Source of the DNA: Cyanoderma ruficeps
Taxonomy: Eukaryota; Chordata; Aves; Passeriformes; Timaliidae
Reading direction: 5' to 3'
Assembly: GCA_008694505.1 (NCBI GenBank)
Contig: VZDJ01000219.1
Coordinates: forward strand, 11,460,350-11,524,349
Length of the DNA: 64,000 bases
In this document: one piece after another, positions 1 through 12,650 of the stretch
Position numbering within the stretch: position 1 is the stretch's first letter
Layout of the letters: every line of letters starts with the position of its first letter
Notes under the pieces: model-generated
The model's database searches: none
Seen by the model: only the letters and a program-made list of their open reading frames with translations
Told to the model about the DNA's origin: nothing
Program-made: the position numbers and the translations under genes

Positions 1-3000
1 TTCAGCCTCTCAGTAGTTTTGTAAGCAGCTTCTTTTTAAACCGCATGGCAGCTTCTTAGGGCAGCAGTAGATGTGCCAATAGAACTGATGCTTCAGAAGA
101 ATAAGTCATCTGATCCTATTTCCGTTCCTTTCTTGTTCTTCCATGCAAATGGGGTGGTTTTGTGTCTGTTTCCTAGCTGCTGAGGGAACAGAAGAGGTTG
201 TGGAGTGAGGAGAGAAGAGGGTTGGGGTTTTGGGCTGGCCTTTGCCCTGGCTGGTCTACAGGAGACCCTCGGAGAGGTGTGAGATGTGGCTCTGGCACAC
301 TGGGTGCTGCTGTGCTGTCATCCATGGTGTGAGAAATTCACTAGGCAAGGAAAAATCTGTACAGAGTAAGTTCAGTAATGAGGTGATCCAGAATCACACA
401 AGCCTTAAGGATGTGTTTCTGCTCTGTTGAAATCCTGTGATGATCAGGTTTGGGTTTCGCCCTGGATATTGAAATAATTGAGCAGTAGGTGTGAGTTTGG
501 AGTGAGTGTTCTTAACTGGGACTGTGTGAGAGGTAATCAAAGGCAGAGCTGACAAAGGAGATGGTTCACAGGTCACTCTGGCTGAAATATGTTTGCATTA
601 AGTTGTTACCAGGGCCAGTCTGCAGAACAAGATGTGAGCGGTTCAGAAATGGGCACAAGGGCTAAACAATTCAATCACAATAATTTGCTTTGCTTTAGCC
701 AAGACTGTTCTAAATCTCAGCTTTGTCCAGTCTTGTTAGACCAGTGTGAGCTCTTAGTTCACGGAGAGGGGAGGCTTAGAGTCCAATTTTCATCATTCCT
801 TCCATTGCCATAATACTTATGCAGTGACCATAGAGCCCTTGCCAGAACTGTCCTGACCTGAAAAAGCAATCTGCTCACCTAATGAACATCCTGAAAAGTG
901 CCATTATGACACCTTTGCCTCATGAGGTGGAACTAATAAACCAAATTACTAAAATCATAGTAAAACTTAACAATAGTTACCTAATGGCATTATGCCCTGA
1001 AAGGTGTGTGGTTCCAATATCACACGTGCAGCTGTCAGGTGCACCAATGCATCCAGCTCAGCAGACAAAGCCAGGAGGATGCCACAGTGACATGTTGGAG
1101 CCTTCCCTGTTGAAAATTATTTATTTGTACTTACTGTACATTAATAAATATGGCTCTGTTTCTCCTGTGTAAGAATTTGCAAAATAAAAGATAGAGGAAA
1201 GAAGAGTATTGTTCGTCTTCCCTTTATTTTCCTGACACTGGAGCTACAGCTCTGAAAAAAAACAAAGGACTTGACATTTACCATTCATAAATTCTGCAGA
1301 AACTGAGATCCAGGCTCTGAAGCTGCAGGAGTGAAAGAATACGGAGTTCATCACCTGCTGACACTTGTCTTGAAAGGAGAGTGTCAGAGGCAAATCCTGC
1401 CGGTTAGGACTGAGTGCCCAAGAGAAGTGTCAGGTTCCAGATCTTTTGCAGCATGAATAAGATAGGTCTTCTATCATGAGCCTGCAGGGATGCCAGGACC
1501 TGCACATGTCTGGGCACAAAAGGGTAAAAGCTTTTTTTTTTTTTTCCCCCTCCTTGAAGATTATGACAGCTGGGCTTGGTGAGGACCACGCAGTCATCAC
1601 AAGGCTGCCCCTCAACCCACCCTGTGGCACACATACCCACGGTCATGACCATGAAAATCAGGTGAATTTAGGTTTCTTTTATTATTATTTTCTTTTTTCT
1701 GAAGAGGGTCCCAGGTTTTGGGAGCTGTCAGGAGACTTATCTCTGTGGAACAAAGCTCTCCAAGAAGACAATTCAGAGCACCACAGCACAATCCCTGCTC
1801 TAAACTGCTCACAGAAATATAAGTTTATCCCTGTTTGTTAACCATAGTGGCAATCTAGAGAGACAAGTCTCTGAGCTCAATTACATATTTTAGGTCTCTA
1901 ACAACTTCTCCTGAGTGGTTTTCCGTTCACAGCGGGAAACTGAGCTCATATGGAGGTAACAGAGGGACTCCGGGTGGATTTCCCATTGCTGGATGAGACT
2001 CTGTGGGTGTGCAGTGAACACCCTGACTTCGTGCTTGGGGACTCTGCATCAGCACTGTTGGTGCTCAGGGGTGGCCAGTGGCAGCTTCCCCAGGAGTGCA
2101 GAATTTTCCAAGGAGAGCAGAAGCAAACACGTGCATATCTTCCATCTCAAGCGCTGACCTGTGAGTTATGCCAGGGAAACACAGGTGCTTCAGGGAATTG
2201 TAGTTCAGGTTATTATGAAGTACTGAGTAATTGCCTCTGTTTTATCTTCCTCACCCTCTCTGCTAATGATACAACCTATCCCCCGAGGATTTGAACCCAT
2301 CAGTGTCAGTAAATCCAGGTAATTCCAATAATAATTTTAAACTTCTGTCTGTGTTTGCATTGTCAGGGTTGTGGTATAATCTTCTACTGGATGGTTGCAC
2401 GATACAGGCAGGGTGTGCTTTGGCAGAGGTGGAACCTGGGTGGGGTTTGTTATGGAGCGAGGGCAAATGAGGATTTGGATTTCCTTTCTTCTGAATGCAA
2501 AATCTTCATTCCCATGGGAATCTGCTGGAACTTTCTCCCTGCTGCACTCGTTTTACTGAACTCAGATTGGACTCAAGTGCTTGAGATCATTACTTGTGTG
2601 TAGTTCTGAGCTACTACTGATTACGAAGATCATGTGTAGCTGTAAACATCTTTAATTCCAGTAACTTGAAACAGAATAATTAGTGGTTAAACTGAGCCTC
2701 ACAACAATTTTTTTTAAATAGGAATGACTTTCCCAGTTTTTCAGATGTTAATTTGTGGTGTACATGTTTTGTGATTTACTGACACAGTGAAAGCCAGAAA
2801 ATGCTTCCAAGGCTCCTATAAGGAGATGAGTGAGCTGTCTCAACAGAGAAATATTTACACCAAAAATAGAGCTCAGCGAAACATTATTTTGGTGTGGGTA
2901 AGAGATTTTTTTACATTCATCATTCTATGGGGAAAACTGTAAGAAAAAACAACCAAAACATTATTTTAAAGTCAAATTTTTATTTTTGAGAACATAGAAA

Positions 3001-3560
3001 TTCATGTTTTCCCACTTTTGGCAGTGATTGTGTTAGAATGACTAGTACTTTGAAAATTGGAATCTTATTTCCTTCTTTCATGCCTATAATTTCTAGAGGC
3101 TGCATTATTTGCATTTGTTTCTTGTTCTAAACTGCTATATGCTTTCCTCTCTGTGCCTCTGTGTGTCTCTCTATGAGGGATGTTGAGAAAAAGGTGTTTT
3201 GTTAATGTTCTACCGAAGTTCTTTGAGTGGAATACGCTGTCTAAAGAAAGTGTGATACACATTTAATCCTGGATAACATTAAATATATTTGAATTTGTGT
3301 AAATGGCAATAAAAGCTGGTGTTCTGTGTAGAATATTACCAGTAGTCTGGGCTGTCTCCTGCTCCTTGCTTATGCTGTGCTAAGATTCTCGACTTTTGGG
3401 TCCTGGAGGTTCGAATTTGTGGCTGTTTGATGGATTTATTAATCACTTAGATGGGATTCCTTGCTGTTCTATGGAACTGCATTATATGAGCTAAGTTTTT
3501 ATTTTTATTCCCAACCTTCAAAGCACAGGCCCTTTGTGTCGTTCAACACATGATGCAGGT
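1..3560. other. Non-coding spacer, no gene seen
   Basis: No frame here resembles a known protein, and the short open frames have no splice-flanked or codon-biased character. A 14-base T run followed by C5 lies at 1532-1550, and a further T-rich stretch at 1675-1700. A single AATAAA at 1183-1188 has no transcript evidence around it. From about 2600 the stretch becomes more AT-rich. Confidence 0.7.
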
Positions 3561-3564
3561 AAAA

Positions 3565-3735
3565 AATTGTGAACTTTGATTGAAATGAGTGTAAAAGTTC
3601 CTTTGCTTAAAAGGAATGGCCAATCCTCGAGTCAATGACTAGGTCAGCTTGGGAAGAAATTGTCGGGAGATAATTGAAATGGAGATATTTATATCTTTTA
3701 GTGTTAATGTTATTTCTTTTTATCTTCTCTCTTAC
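3565..3735. promoter_or_regulatory. Possible conserved non-coding element
   Basis: This block is AT-rich and free of recognisable repeats. It holds a TCF/LEF-like CTTTGAT near 3575, TAATTG-type homeodomain cores and a TATTTATATC tract. The texture resembles vertebrate developmental enhancers. Conservation cannot be seen from one sequence, so the call is an inference from composition and motif density only. Confidence 0.25.
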
Positions 3736-4375
3736 AAGGTGTTTTTTATATTAAGCTGTCCATGTTGCAGATGATGCCCTGTGGAATGTTTTTCAGCTGC
3801 AATGGCACACACTGAGGAGCTGTGCTTTGTAATGCAGCAGAGAACAGGAGTGTATCTATCACTTCATACGTGTACTTTGGAAAGCCTCATTTTTAATACA
3901 TATCCTTAGAAAAATGACACTTGGTGCTGTCAGCTCACTGTTGGATTCCCACACTGAGATTTCAGGAGAAGTGTTCAATTCTGTAGGCACTGTGCTGAGT
4001 TCTGGTAGAACTAATAGTGCAAATTCACACGATTTGCGTGAGCATAATTAATTTTTCAGTTAATGATGCCATTTGCTGTGCTGACAGATTCCACATGTGC
4101 TTTGTACACAAGGAAAGAGTATACATATGGGAGTGCTGCAGAGCCATGCCTACATGAGTGTGCTTAGGGCATCTGAATGGGGTTCCTGGGAAATTTGCTT
4201 TAATGGGAATATCACAGGAAAATACAAAATATCTGCAGGGACTGGCTCTAAGCTAATGCAGACACAGGTAACTTGTCAACTGTGAGGCAGAACAGCAAAA
4301 CTGCAAACTTCAGAAGCCACCTCAGGAACTGATAACCACGTGGCAAAGCTCTGCTTATTTGGAATGTTACGAGAA
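3736..4375. other. Non-coding spacer
   Basis: I see nothing gene-like. A 62-codon frame at 4097-4285 has no recognisable family and no flanking splice context. No simple repeats of note. Confidence 0.65.
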
Positions 4376-4640
4376 ACACAGATAAGTGTGCAAGCATAAT
4401 CAAGTATTTCCTCTGCTATGTATTGTACGTTTAATGGACCACACAAGATTTTACCAGAAAATCCTATTTCACAAACGTTTTAAATCCACAAATGCCTGGC
4501 GATGACATAGCCGTAAAATGCAGCTTTTAAAAATCCTCCATCAAGGGGATAGATTTTCTGATGCATTATATCAGCAGCATTGATTTAAACAATGAAGAAT
4601 TGATTAGAAAATTGGATTCTAAATTGAACTCTGTGGAGTA
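4376..4640. promoter_or_regulatory. Possible conserved non-coding element
   Basis: This is a repeat-free AT-rich block with several ATTGATT and TTAAA homeodomain or PBX-like cores between 4575 and 4615, and a GTACGTTTAATGG stretch near 4427. It has no open frame. The call is inferred from texture; an alignment to chicken or other amniotes would decide it. Confidence 0.25.
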
Positions 4641-7600
4641 AATCCAGATCTGTGCTCAGACCTCTGTTTGAGCTAGAAGATCTGGAGTGCGTTTGGTTTG
4701 GGAAACTGAACCTCTGGTTCTTTGGTGAGGTCCTGCTGCCACTTCTAGAGATGCTGTTTACATGAAATTAAATGAAAAATGGTTCCAGGCAGAGCTTAAG
4801 AGAAATCCTGTTAGACTGCATATCATGTACAGGACATAAGTATCCTGCCAACACTTTCCCATCCTTTTTAACACAAGTCGGTGTTTGTGACACCTTGATG
4901 TGGATTTAACTGTTAAATTTAGGGAAATACATTTCTGTATCAGTGGTGAATGAGAGCTCTGAGAGCTTTACATCTCTGGTGTTGCAGATATTTTCTTCTC
5001 GTCTTTTCAGAGATGAAAAGCCCAAACCATGATGTGCAGAGAGCACACTGCTTCCCAGAGCAGTGGGTTGTCTTGCAGCTGGTGAAATTCCACCAAAACC
5101 CCTGGAGATTCCCAATTTCCACTCCTAAGGACCTCAGCACCTGTGCTTACTGCACAAGCAGCAGCCTGGCTTTAGCTCTGGTCTTTGCACTGCTGCTGAA
5201 GAAGCTCCTTTCCATGGCAAAGTCATCACTGTGACTTTTGATCCTCCCCAAGTCACAGTCTCCTCCTGAAGCCCCTCTTTAGATGCAAGGTGGTTTGCCT
5301 GTCACGCCTGGCTGCTTCAGATCCTCTTGGTGTGACATTTTTCAGCATGAATCCAATCTCCCAACACTAGGCAGGTGGTGTTTGGTTGCAGTAATGTCTG
5401 TTGCACAACATTCTGTTCACTTTGAATAAAATGCCTTCCCTCTCTCCTTTGTATTCCCAGCTCCTCTGTGCATGTTCCTGCTCACAGAGAAAGCGCAGGA
5501 AGTCCTTTGGACAATGTGGTTTGTAGGCATGACTGTGATCCCATGTTTTGGGTGTGAAACTGTTGATTTGTAACACTGTCAAGGCACAAAACACCTTTCT
5601 TGGTGTGTCAGGGAAGAGCAGAGGTTGCAGAAATCACTTGCCCCGTTGGAAAGGGTGGCCTATTCCTATGGGAGGGAGTCTGATCCTGCCAGGCCCTCAC
5701 TCCAGTGCTTCTCCAACAGGTACAAGTGACCTCGGCATCCCAGATGAAAATCTGATAATCAAAAAGGTTTTATTTGCCTCTGCTGGGCTTGGGCTCAGCT
5801 GATTCCAGGCCCCCCAGAGCCCAGCTGGTGGTGTGATCAGCCCTGTGGCAGCCTGGGGAGATCTGTCCTTTTCCCTGGAAAGCTGATGAACCTGATGGAC
5901 CTTGGAGTGTTTTGTGCATGTCCAGGTGTGTGTGGTCACACTGTTCACCTCATATACTGCTTTGGGAGCAAAATAAGGCTCAGCCAGTGGTGAAAGGCAG
6001 GAATCCATTCCTGACCCCATGAGTCACCCTCCTATGTCATGGAGCATGTGGTTTCATCACCCTTGCCATTATTTTACCTTTCAGCTGAGCAGTTACAGGT
6101 ACCATTAATCTACGAAATAGATGCAGGCAGACAGGAAGACATCATGTAAAGCCTGCGGAGACACGACCAACAGACACAAAAAGAAAAAGCAAAAAAAGCC
6201 AGCTTGAAAACATGACCCCAACTTCTTGCTGTTGTGTGTTCCAGGAGAATGATTTATTGTTGGCATGTACCCATGTCACACTGGTGCTCAGGACTAAGGA
6301 AAAGTCACAGTAGTCACTCAGGCCCTTGCTTCTGTCATTGTATTTTCAGATATTTCAAGGAATGAGGTAATGACTTTTAGATCAAGGTCATTTTCAGCTG
6401 CATCAATTATTTCACTTTCTCCTGGCAAAAGCATCTGCATACCTCTGCACAATGTGAACTACCAGGCAAACCTTTCACTGGAAAACCTGACTGCTCTCAG
6501 CCATACAGAGTGCCTGGTTCATACATTAAATCGGTTAAATCGTTCAAACTTTTACTATGTAACTTAGAAACTGGTATGTGGCAACACTGCATGTTACCAA
6601 TTTAATGCATTTAAAACAAATTTAAGTGGGTTCCAATGTTCTTAGTCACTGCTACACAAAGGAGAGACCCCATATTTCAAATAACGAGGCTTCAGCAGAG
6701 AGATGACGTTAGTGGTGGGTAATAAGCTGAACTATCTATCAAGATATCAAGTATGAAACAGATGGTGAGGAAAAAAAGGTCCAGATACATTTACAAGCCT
6801 TTTAACATGCTCACCCATTTAATTCACTGCAAGGTCACAACTTGATGTCTTAGACATGCAATCTTCTCTTCAGCTGGAAATGAAAGCAGGGCTTAAAAAA
6901 ATAAATAAAAAAGAGAGGACTGTTACAGAAGACTTTGAGGGGTTTAGGCAGTGTTTTTGGGAAAGGAAAATGCCCCACCACCAACCTTACAGATCTTTGA
7001 TTGCTAGCACTGAGTCTCCAACACATGATTTGTAGAGCTGCATCCATTGATTCCTCCAGTGGTTCAGTACATTAGGAGTGACTTGCTGTAACGATTCAGC
7101 TCTGAAAAATTCATTCCCATCCTCTAAGACAATAATTTTGGGGGTTAGGGGTGGTCTTGGTTGTACCTCTTGTGGTTCTTTGTCTACAAAATTTGGGGCT
7201 AATCAAATACTCCCTGACCTGTTCCACTCCTGTAATTCAGTCTGAGTGTGGTTTGCAGCTGGCCACAAATGCCGGCCCTCTTTGCTTAGTGGGGTTCTCC
7301 CTCTGACACCCCATTCTTGGATTCTGACACAATATAACCTGTCTGTACATCCTTTCTCACAGCATATATTAAAATGTTAAAGAACCTCTAGTAAAAGTTA
7401 TACTTTTAGCTAAAGCCTTCTTTCTAGTGGCTGGGGAATTGATGTCAGATGGAAAATGATTTCCCAATGGTTTGGTTTTTGTAGCAAAAGTCTTCAACTT
7501 TTATGTAGATAGTCTTTGAAGTTAGAAATTGTTGTTAGACTATCAAATATTGTTTGAGGTGTCACTCAATTTTTTTCTCCCTCTTTCTATTACGGGAATG

Positions 7601-9300
7601 GGATCTTAGCAAAGAATTATTGTGGTAGAAAACGAACATATGACTGACACTGGAAAGAAAGATGTTTATGGGGCACATACAAAGGGAATTGTTGTGGAAC
7701 CAAGGCCTGTCAATATAATCTCAGTTAATTCTCCAAGTGTCTGGTTTCTCACTCAAAGGAAGCAAGGTTAAATCTCCAAAGGCATCATACTTGAATATGT
7801 CATCCGTGGTGCAGAATATTTTCTGAAATGTCTTTCTGCTGGTGTAATTTCGTGTTGCTGGTTTATCTGAGTCACACCCGTAGTCTGAGGCAGAGGGTGT
7901 GATGGCCTTTTGGGCTGCTGTTGGCTTGAACTTGCCTAGAAAAATCCAGTTCTTTTCCCTTTCTTTGTTTTCTGGATGGGTCTCTGGCCTCCCACCTCTC
8001 CTTCTCTGGCCCTGCATGACCCTCCCACCACTGTTTTTGTCTGGAGAAGGGCTGAGCATGGGTCAGGCCGATAGGTGGCACACAGGGAGCTCTTAAATGG
8101 GCTGGAGAAAAAAATATACAAAGAGAAAATTAAATTAATAACATTCCAAATGCCACAGAAAAAAAAATTCCAGTTCTGAGCGAGTTGGGTTTTTTCCCAT
8201 CTTCTGTTTCTGTATTTTCCCTCTGCTTTTGAAATTACAAACAGATCTGGTTATCCAAATGAGTCATTAACTGCCTGTCCAAAAGTGAGTGTGATCCTTC
8301 TGTACAGGTATCTGCAGGACACAGGTAGGCCCTTAATTTCTTCTGTTACCTGCACTGTTCCATCATCTCCAGCCAAACACCAAAATCCTGCCCCACTAAC
8401 AGCAAATCCTGTCCTAAAGAGCTCACAGCAAAGTGTGAAACTTCAGGCAATCAGATGGTGCCAGTGATCAGAAGAGCACAGGGGAAGACTGGGACAGAGA
8501 TAATCAGCATGATGGTCCTCAACAGTACCTGATTTAACAGCAAACTCTCCAAAATGAGTTATAGGGAGTTATGAGTTACCTTATTGCAGCAACCATTAGA
8601 AAATTTACAAGTTTAGTTGCCCTAAATTCCTACAGAGAATGGTGCCTTGGATTTTTACTAATGTCTCATAACATTTTCAGCATTTTCGGTCATCTTAAAT
8701 AGAGCTGGAGTTTAAATCATCACCTCCTGGAACAGAGGGCTCAGTGACCTTTCCTTTGACTCCTCTTGGACTTGGATGGTCAGTAAAAAATGCACAAGCC
8801 ACACAGAGCAGACACAAGAGCCTATTTCAGAGAAGCCAAGCCGCCACTGTTGAGATATAGAGAGGTCAGAATAATTATGAAAGAAAATCTGAGTCTGCCT
8901 AATACCATCCCCACAGAGCCCAAATTACAAATCTTCAGCACTGCTGGAGTTTTCATGGCATCCTCAGCGAGGCTCCTTGGGAAGGAGTGCAGTCAGGCTC
9001 CGTGTATTTTCACATCTCTAAAAGCACAGGAGACAGTCAATAAAAAAGGGATGACTGTCTTGAGATTACCCCCCCTCCTCTGTGTTCTGAAGGCGACAGA
9101 ACAGAGTGGATAGTGAGCAACCTGCTTGCCTTGGGTGCAGATGGCTTTAATTGTCATTCCCAGATGTTCTGCCTCTTGAAGGTCAAATTCACCTTGTATA
9201 AATCGGGCTGGTACCATCCAGGGAAAGCACAGACATTTTATTTGAAAAAATGTAATAAAAGAGTGTCCTTCTTTCTTGTTATTTCCTTCCTTGTAAATTT
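4641..9300. other. Non-coding spacer
   Basis: No gene recognised. Overlapping frames on both strands near 4906-5234 (66-94 codons) and 7721-8121 (60-112 codons) have no family resemblance. A-rich patches lie at about 6175-6200, 6893-6914 and 8158-8167. No recent transposon was recognised in this 4.7 kb. Confidence 0.65.
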
Positions 9301-9339
9301 AAAGGGAACAGATTGAGAGGGAGGCCCGGCTGGCACAGG

Positions 9340-9410
9340 TCATGGTAATGGGATATAGAAGCTTTTGTCTGGAAGATGCGTGTTCAAATCCAGCTCAATA
9401 TCACTGTGGA
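9340..9410 (+). repeat. Possible tRNA-derived SINE head (MIR-like relic)
   Basis: A sequence matching the RNA polymerase III B box, GTTCAAATCC, lies at 9382-9391, and a poor A-box-like TGGTAATGGGA lies about 40 bases upstream. The text after it, CAGCTCAATATCACTGTG, recalls the MIR 5' region. No acceptor stem can be folded, so this is not a tRNA gene. The match is short and the call weak. Confidence 0.25.
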
Positions 9411-11113
9411 TAAAACACTGGGGTATTTTGGCTGCTGTAGCTCAGCTGCTGGTCCTGGATTCTCACTGCTGCAGTTGTCAGTGTCTCTGTTAAAACATGG
9501 CAGTACCAAAGCTGTGCTCAAAGAGAAGGGCTGGGGGAGACATCCACCAGGAAAGGACACGTGTCCTGAGGCCAGGCATGCAGGGGAAACCAGTGATGCT
9601 CTTGTTTTGTGGCAGTGAAAAACTGGCATGTTGTGCATCTCTCTCACAAATGCACCAATCTCCACCCCAAAACTTACTTCAGCTGTTTATATCCCCGTCC
9701 TCTCCCACCCCTGTAGGAAATCTGGCCCATCAGCTGGCTCCACTGGGAGTCCACTGGCAACATTTTCCTTCTGTCCAGCAGCAGTGATTAGCAGACAGAG
9801 GTACATCCCTGTGTTTTTGTGTCAATAATGCACAGTGTATTTTTTGAGTGTGCTGTAATTAGGTGCAAACATACTGTTGTGTTGGGCATCACCAGATGGG
9901 GCTTTTACACATAGTCTGCAAGGCTTTTTTTTTTTTGGTGGTTTATTTTTTTTTTAAGGCACATGTGCAGGCTGAGACTCTGGGGAGGATGTGCTGCAGA
10001 GTTGTTTTCAGTTATTTAGCCGTCTGTAGAGGCAGTTTTGGAAGGAAGACTGTTGAGTGAGTATTAAGATGTAATTTTTCTTGAGCTTGGGTTAGAATCA
10101 GTTACTGAGACAGGAACCAAGCTTCAGATTTAGATGTCTTCAGATGTCTCAAGCAGCACTGGGAAGGCAGAGGCAGACAGAAATTAGATCTCTTTTAAAA
10201 TCTCAGACAAAACCTGTATTTTTCCAAGATGACTGTGTATTCCCCTATCATCTTACTGCAGATACAAAAGAAATGAATTTTTAGGGTTGCAGCCTTAGAG
10301 TTTGATGGTTTCTTTGGGCAATTTTGGAAGAAAGGAATGAAGATTACACATATGATAAATGTGGATTTTAATGGAGAAACAGCTAGAAATTCTAAAGGTG
10401 ATTAATTAAAGGAAAATTAAGATCCCATTAAGCAACTGTTCAGGGCAATTTCATGCTGGAAAATTTACTGATTCAAACACAGCACTTTGTAAATATAAGC
10501 CATGAGATGAATAGGGAATTTTTCTGTTTGACATTTACTCAGTTACTTTTCTTGTGGACTGAGAAATTTTGCCTCCATAATCTCAGAAGTTCTGAAGCTC
10601 CAAATATCTTTGATTCATATTCCCATAGTTTATGCTGCAAGCAGGTAACAGGGAAATGAGATTTTTTGGGTAATTCAAGATCCTGAGGAAATAGATCAAA
10701 GATGTGTTGTGCACACCAGATCCTGGACTGAAAGTTGTGTTCAGGGCCAGAAGACTCTATTTGCTGCAGGCACAGATCCTACAGTGCTGCCTGAGCCCAG
10801 GGCTGGGAGAGTAGCAGGAAAAGATATACAAGGAAAAGCTGAAAATCTGGTGGAGTCACCAACCCACAGAAAAAAGGGGTTTTATACAATTTAATGAGTG
10901 TGGTGGTATCTGCATGTGAGTATAAGTGAAGCTGGGATCAAGGTGAGAAAGGCATCTTTGGATGTCCAGCAACTGGGAATACTGGGGTTTGTTGTTCAAG
11001 TACTTGGTTGCTGTCCACGTTCCACCTTTGCTCCCCTGGCCACGTTGGTGAATGGATATTTGTGCAGGTGATTTGGGAGGGGATGGGTCAGCCTTTAGTG
11101 AAGGTCTCTGTGG
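9411..11113. other. Non-coding spacer with T-runs
   Basis: T-rich runs occur at 9925-9936 and 9944-9956. A short tandem AGATGTCTTC/AGATGTCTC lies near 10133-10150. No recognisable coding or RNA feature. Confidence 0.65.
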
Positions 11114-11403
11114 CAGAATCACAGAATCGTGGAGTGGTCTGGCTTGGAGGGAATCTTAGAGATGATCTTGTTCCAAGCCCCTACTCACGGGCAGGGACAT
11201 CTTCCATTATCCCAGGTGGCTACAAACCTCATCCAACCTGTCCTTGAGCACTTCCAGAGATGGGGCAGCCACAGCTTCTCTGGGAAACCTGTGCCAGGGC
11301 TCACTGGCCTCACAGGGAAGGATTCAGTCCTAATATCTAATCTAAACTCACCCTCTTTCTGTTTGAAGCCATTCCCTCTTGTCCTGTCACTTTATGCTCG
11401 TGG
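11114..11403 (-). mobile_element. CR1 LINE, 5'-truncated 3' tail
   Basis: CR1 is the dominant non-LTR retrotransposon of birds. The left edge carries two reverse-complemented copies of the CR1 terminal 8-bp repeat (AGAATCAC, AGAATCGT). These are followed by the usual track: TGGAGGGAATCTTAGAGATGA, a CAGGGACATCTTCC segment, AACCTGTCCTTGAGCACTTC, CAGAGATGGGGCAG and CCCTCTTGTCCTGTCACT. The order shows that the 3' end lies on the left, so the element is on the minus strand. About 290 bases remain and there is no reverse transcriptase, so the copy is dead. Many substitutions against the usual family sequence suggest moderate age. Confidence 0.93.
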
Positions 11404-12330
11404 GTTGGTGCAGTGGATTCTTGTGAGTGGTGTCAGCCAGGACAAGATTTGGATGAGAGATTCAGGGAAAAAAACCCAAAGAATCCCAACTGCTCTCTTG
11501 CTGCTCTTTTATGCATTCATGGGGTGAACTCTAACACCTTGGGTGGGAGTTCTTGTTCACACCAGTTTGCCTTAGAGCAGAGCATTCAACATGGACCATA
11601 GGTTGCTTTTCTTCCTGAGCCTTGAATCATATTAGGTAATCTACAGTGGCCAGCCTTTATTTGGAGGTGTCCTGAGCAGAAATGTCAGCACATCTGGGAA
11701 AACAGGAGTGCTGGGGGCTGCCTAGACCCGACTCAAGTGGTCAGTGAGCAGCCACTGTGCTCACACCACACTTGGGTTCCTATTTTCACTAACGCCTGGT
11801 GGAGTGATGCAGGGACAGGATGATTCTTCATGCTCCCTGGAGACATTGTTGGCTTTGCTGAGCACTTATTGCTTCTCTGAGTATTTAAAACTGTCAAGGA
11901 AATGAACTTGCAACTTTGAAAATTTTTAAACTATGACCAGACTGGCACAGTGGTTGTTGAACAGATTTGAAGCTTTTTTGGGTGGCTCCCATACCCGGTT
12001 AACATTAGTTCCCTAAAGTTCTCCAACATTTTAGCACATTACTGGTGAAACCACCATGATTTAAACAAGCAAGGAGGAAAAGCCAGGATAGAAGGAAACT
12101 AATAAGTACACAACAAAAACGTTCTGCTCAGCAGTGTGTTTGAGGGGGAGAAAAAAAATATAAAAAATAAAAAACCCAGAAGAAACAGATGTATCTGCCA
12201 GAAGTTAAATACACATCTGTTAAGGATGCTCTTCTCATATTTGGGGTCAGAAAAATATGTACAAATGTAGCACCTCGCTGATTGACAGAAAATCCTCAGT
12301 TCTGGCACTGAGAATTTTGTTTTCTTGACA
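11404..12330. other. Non-coding spacer
   Basis: The CR1 tail is followed by about 900 bases with no gene and no recognised repeat. A short A-rich tract lies at 12150-12172. Confidence 0.65.
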
Positions 12331-12452
12331 GCACTTTGTTTTAAGGCTAGAGGCAGAAAAATGTCTTATGCTTGTCCTTAAACTGGAAGGCCCTTTGTTC
12401 AGGATACTTATACCATTTGCAGATAATGATGTGCATTGCAGTTTCAGCTGTC

Positions 12453-12462
12453 TGCATATGCA
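12453..12462. promoter_or_regulatory. POU-dimer (MORE-like) palindrome
   Basis: TGCATATGCA is a perfect 10-base palindrome followed by T, giving CTGCATATGCAT. POU factors such as the OCT and BRN families bind ATGCATATGCAT as dimers. A weaker relative, TGCATATGC, occurs at 12912-12920. Confidence 0.4.
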
Positions 12463-12478
12463 TTTTTATGTTTTTTTA

Positions 12479-12522
12479 TGACAGCTCTGCGTACTGAACT
12501 AAAAGGCCATTTAGAGCTGTCA
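12479..12522. repeat. Perfect 10-base inverted repeat, 24-base loop
   Basis: Arms are TGACAGCTCT at 12479-12488 and AGAGCTGTCA at 12513-12522. The loop is 12489-12512. Both arms carry the TGACAG TALE core in opposite orientation. The stem is too short for a microRNA precursor by itself. Confidence 0.8.
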
Positions 12523-12650
12523 GGAAGTGACAAGCATTACCCTTTACATTTACAATTCTGTTAGCATGCGTTGTCAGGTGGGCTCACCATTCCACCGACA
12601 TACGATTTTCTTTGAAACCTATGTATGACTTTAATTTAATACAGCAGCCT

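Larger units (their letters stand above)
12331..12650. promoter_or_regulatory. Motif-dense candidate enhancer
   Basis: Within 80 bases this block carries TGCATATGCA at 12453-12462. With its flanks that matches 11 of 12 positions of the POU-dimer MORE site. It also has three GACAGCT cores on alternating strands: 12445-12452, 12479-12488 and 12513-12522. The last two form a perfect 10-base inverted repeat, TGACAGCTCT/AGAGCTGTCA, with a 24-base loop. TGACAG is the core of TALE homeodomain (MEIS/TGIF) sites. The block has no repeats and no open frame. Enhancer function is an inference; a structured RNA is an alternative. Confidence 0.45.

Noticed and set aside
3360..3430. GGTTCGAAT resembling a tRNA B box at 3408-3416
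   Set aside because: No acceptor stem, D arm or anticodon stem could be folded around it.
12479..12522. Hairpin considered as a microRNA precursor
   Set aside because: A 10-base stem with a 24-base loop is too short, and I recognise no known microRNA sequence.
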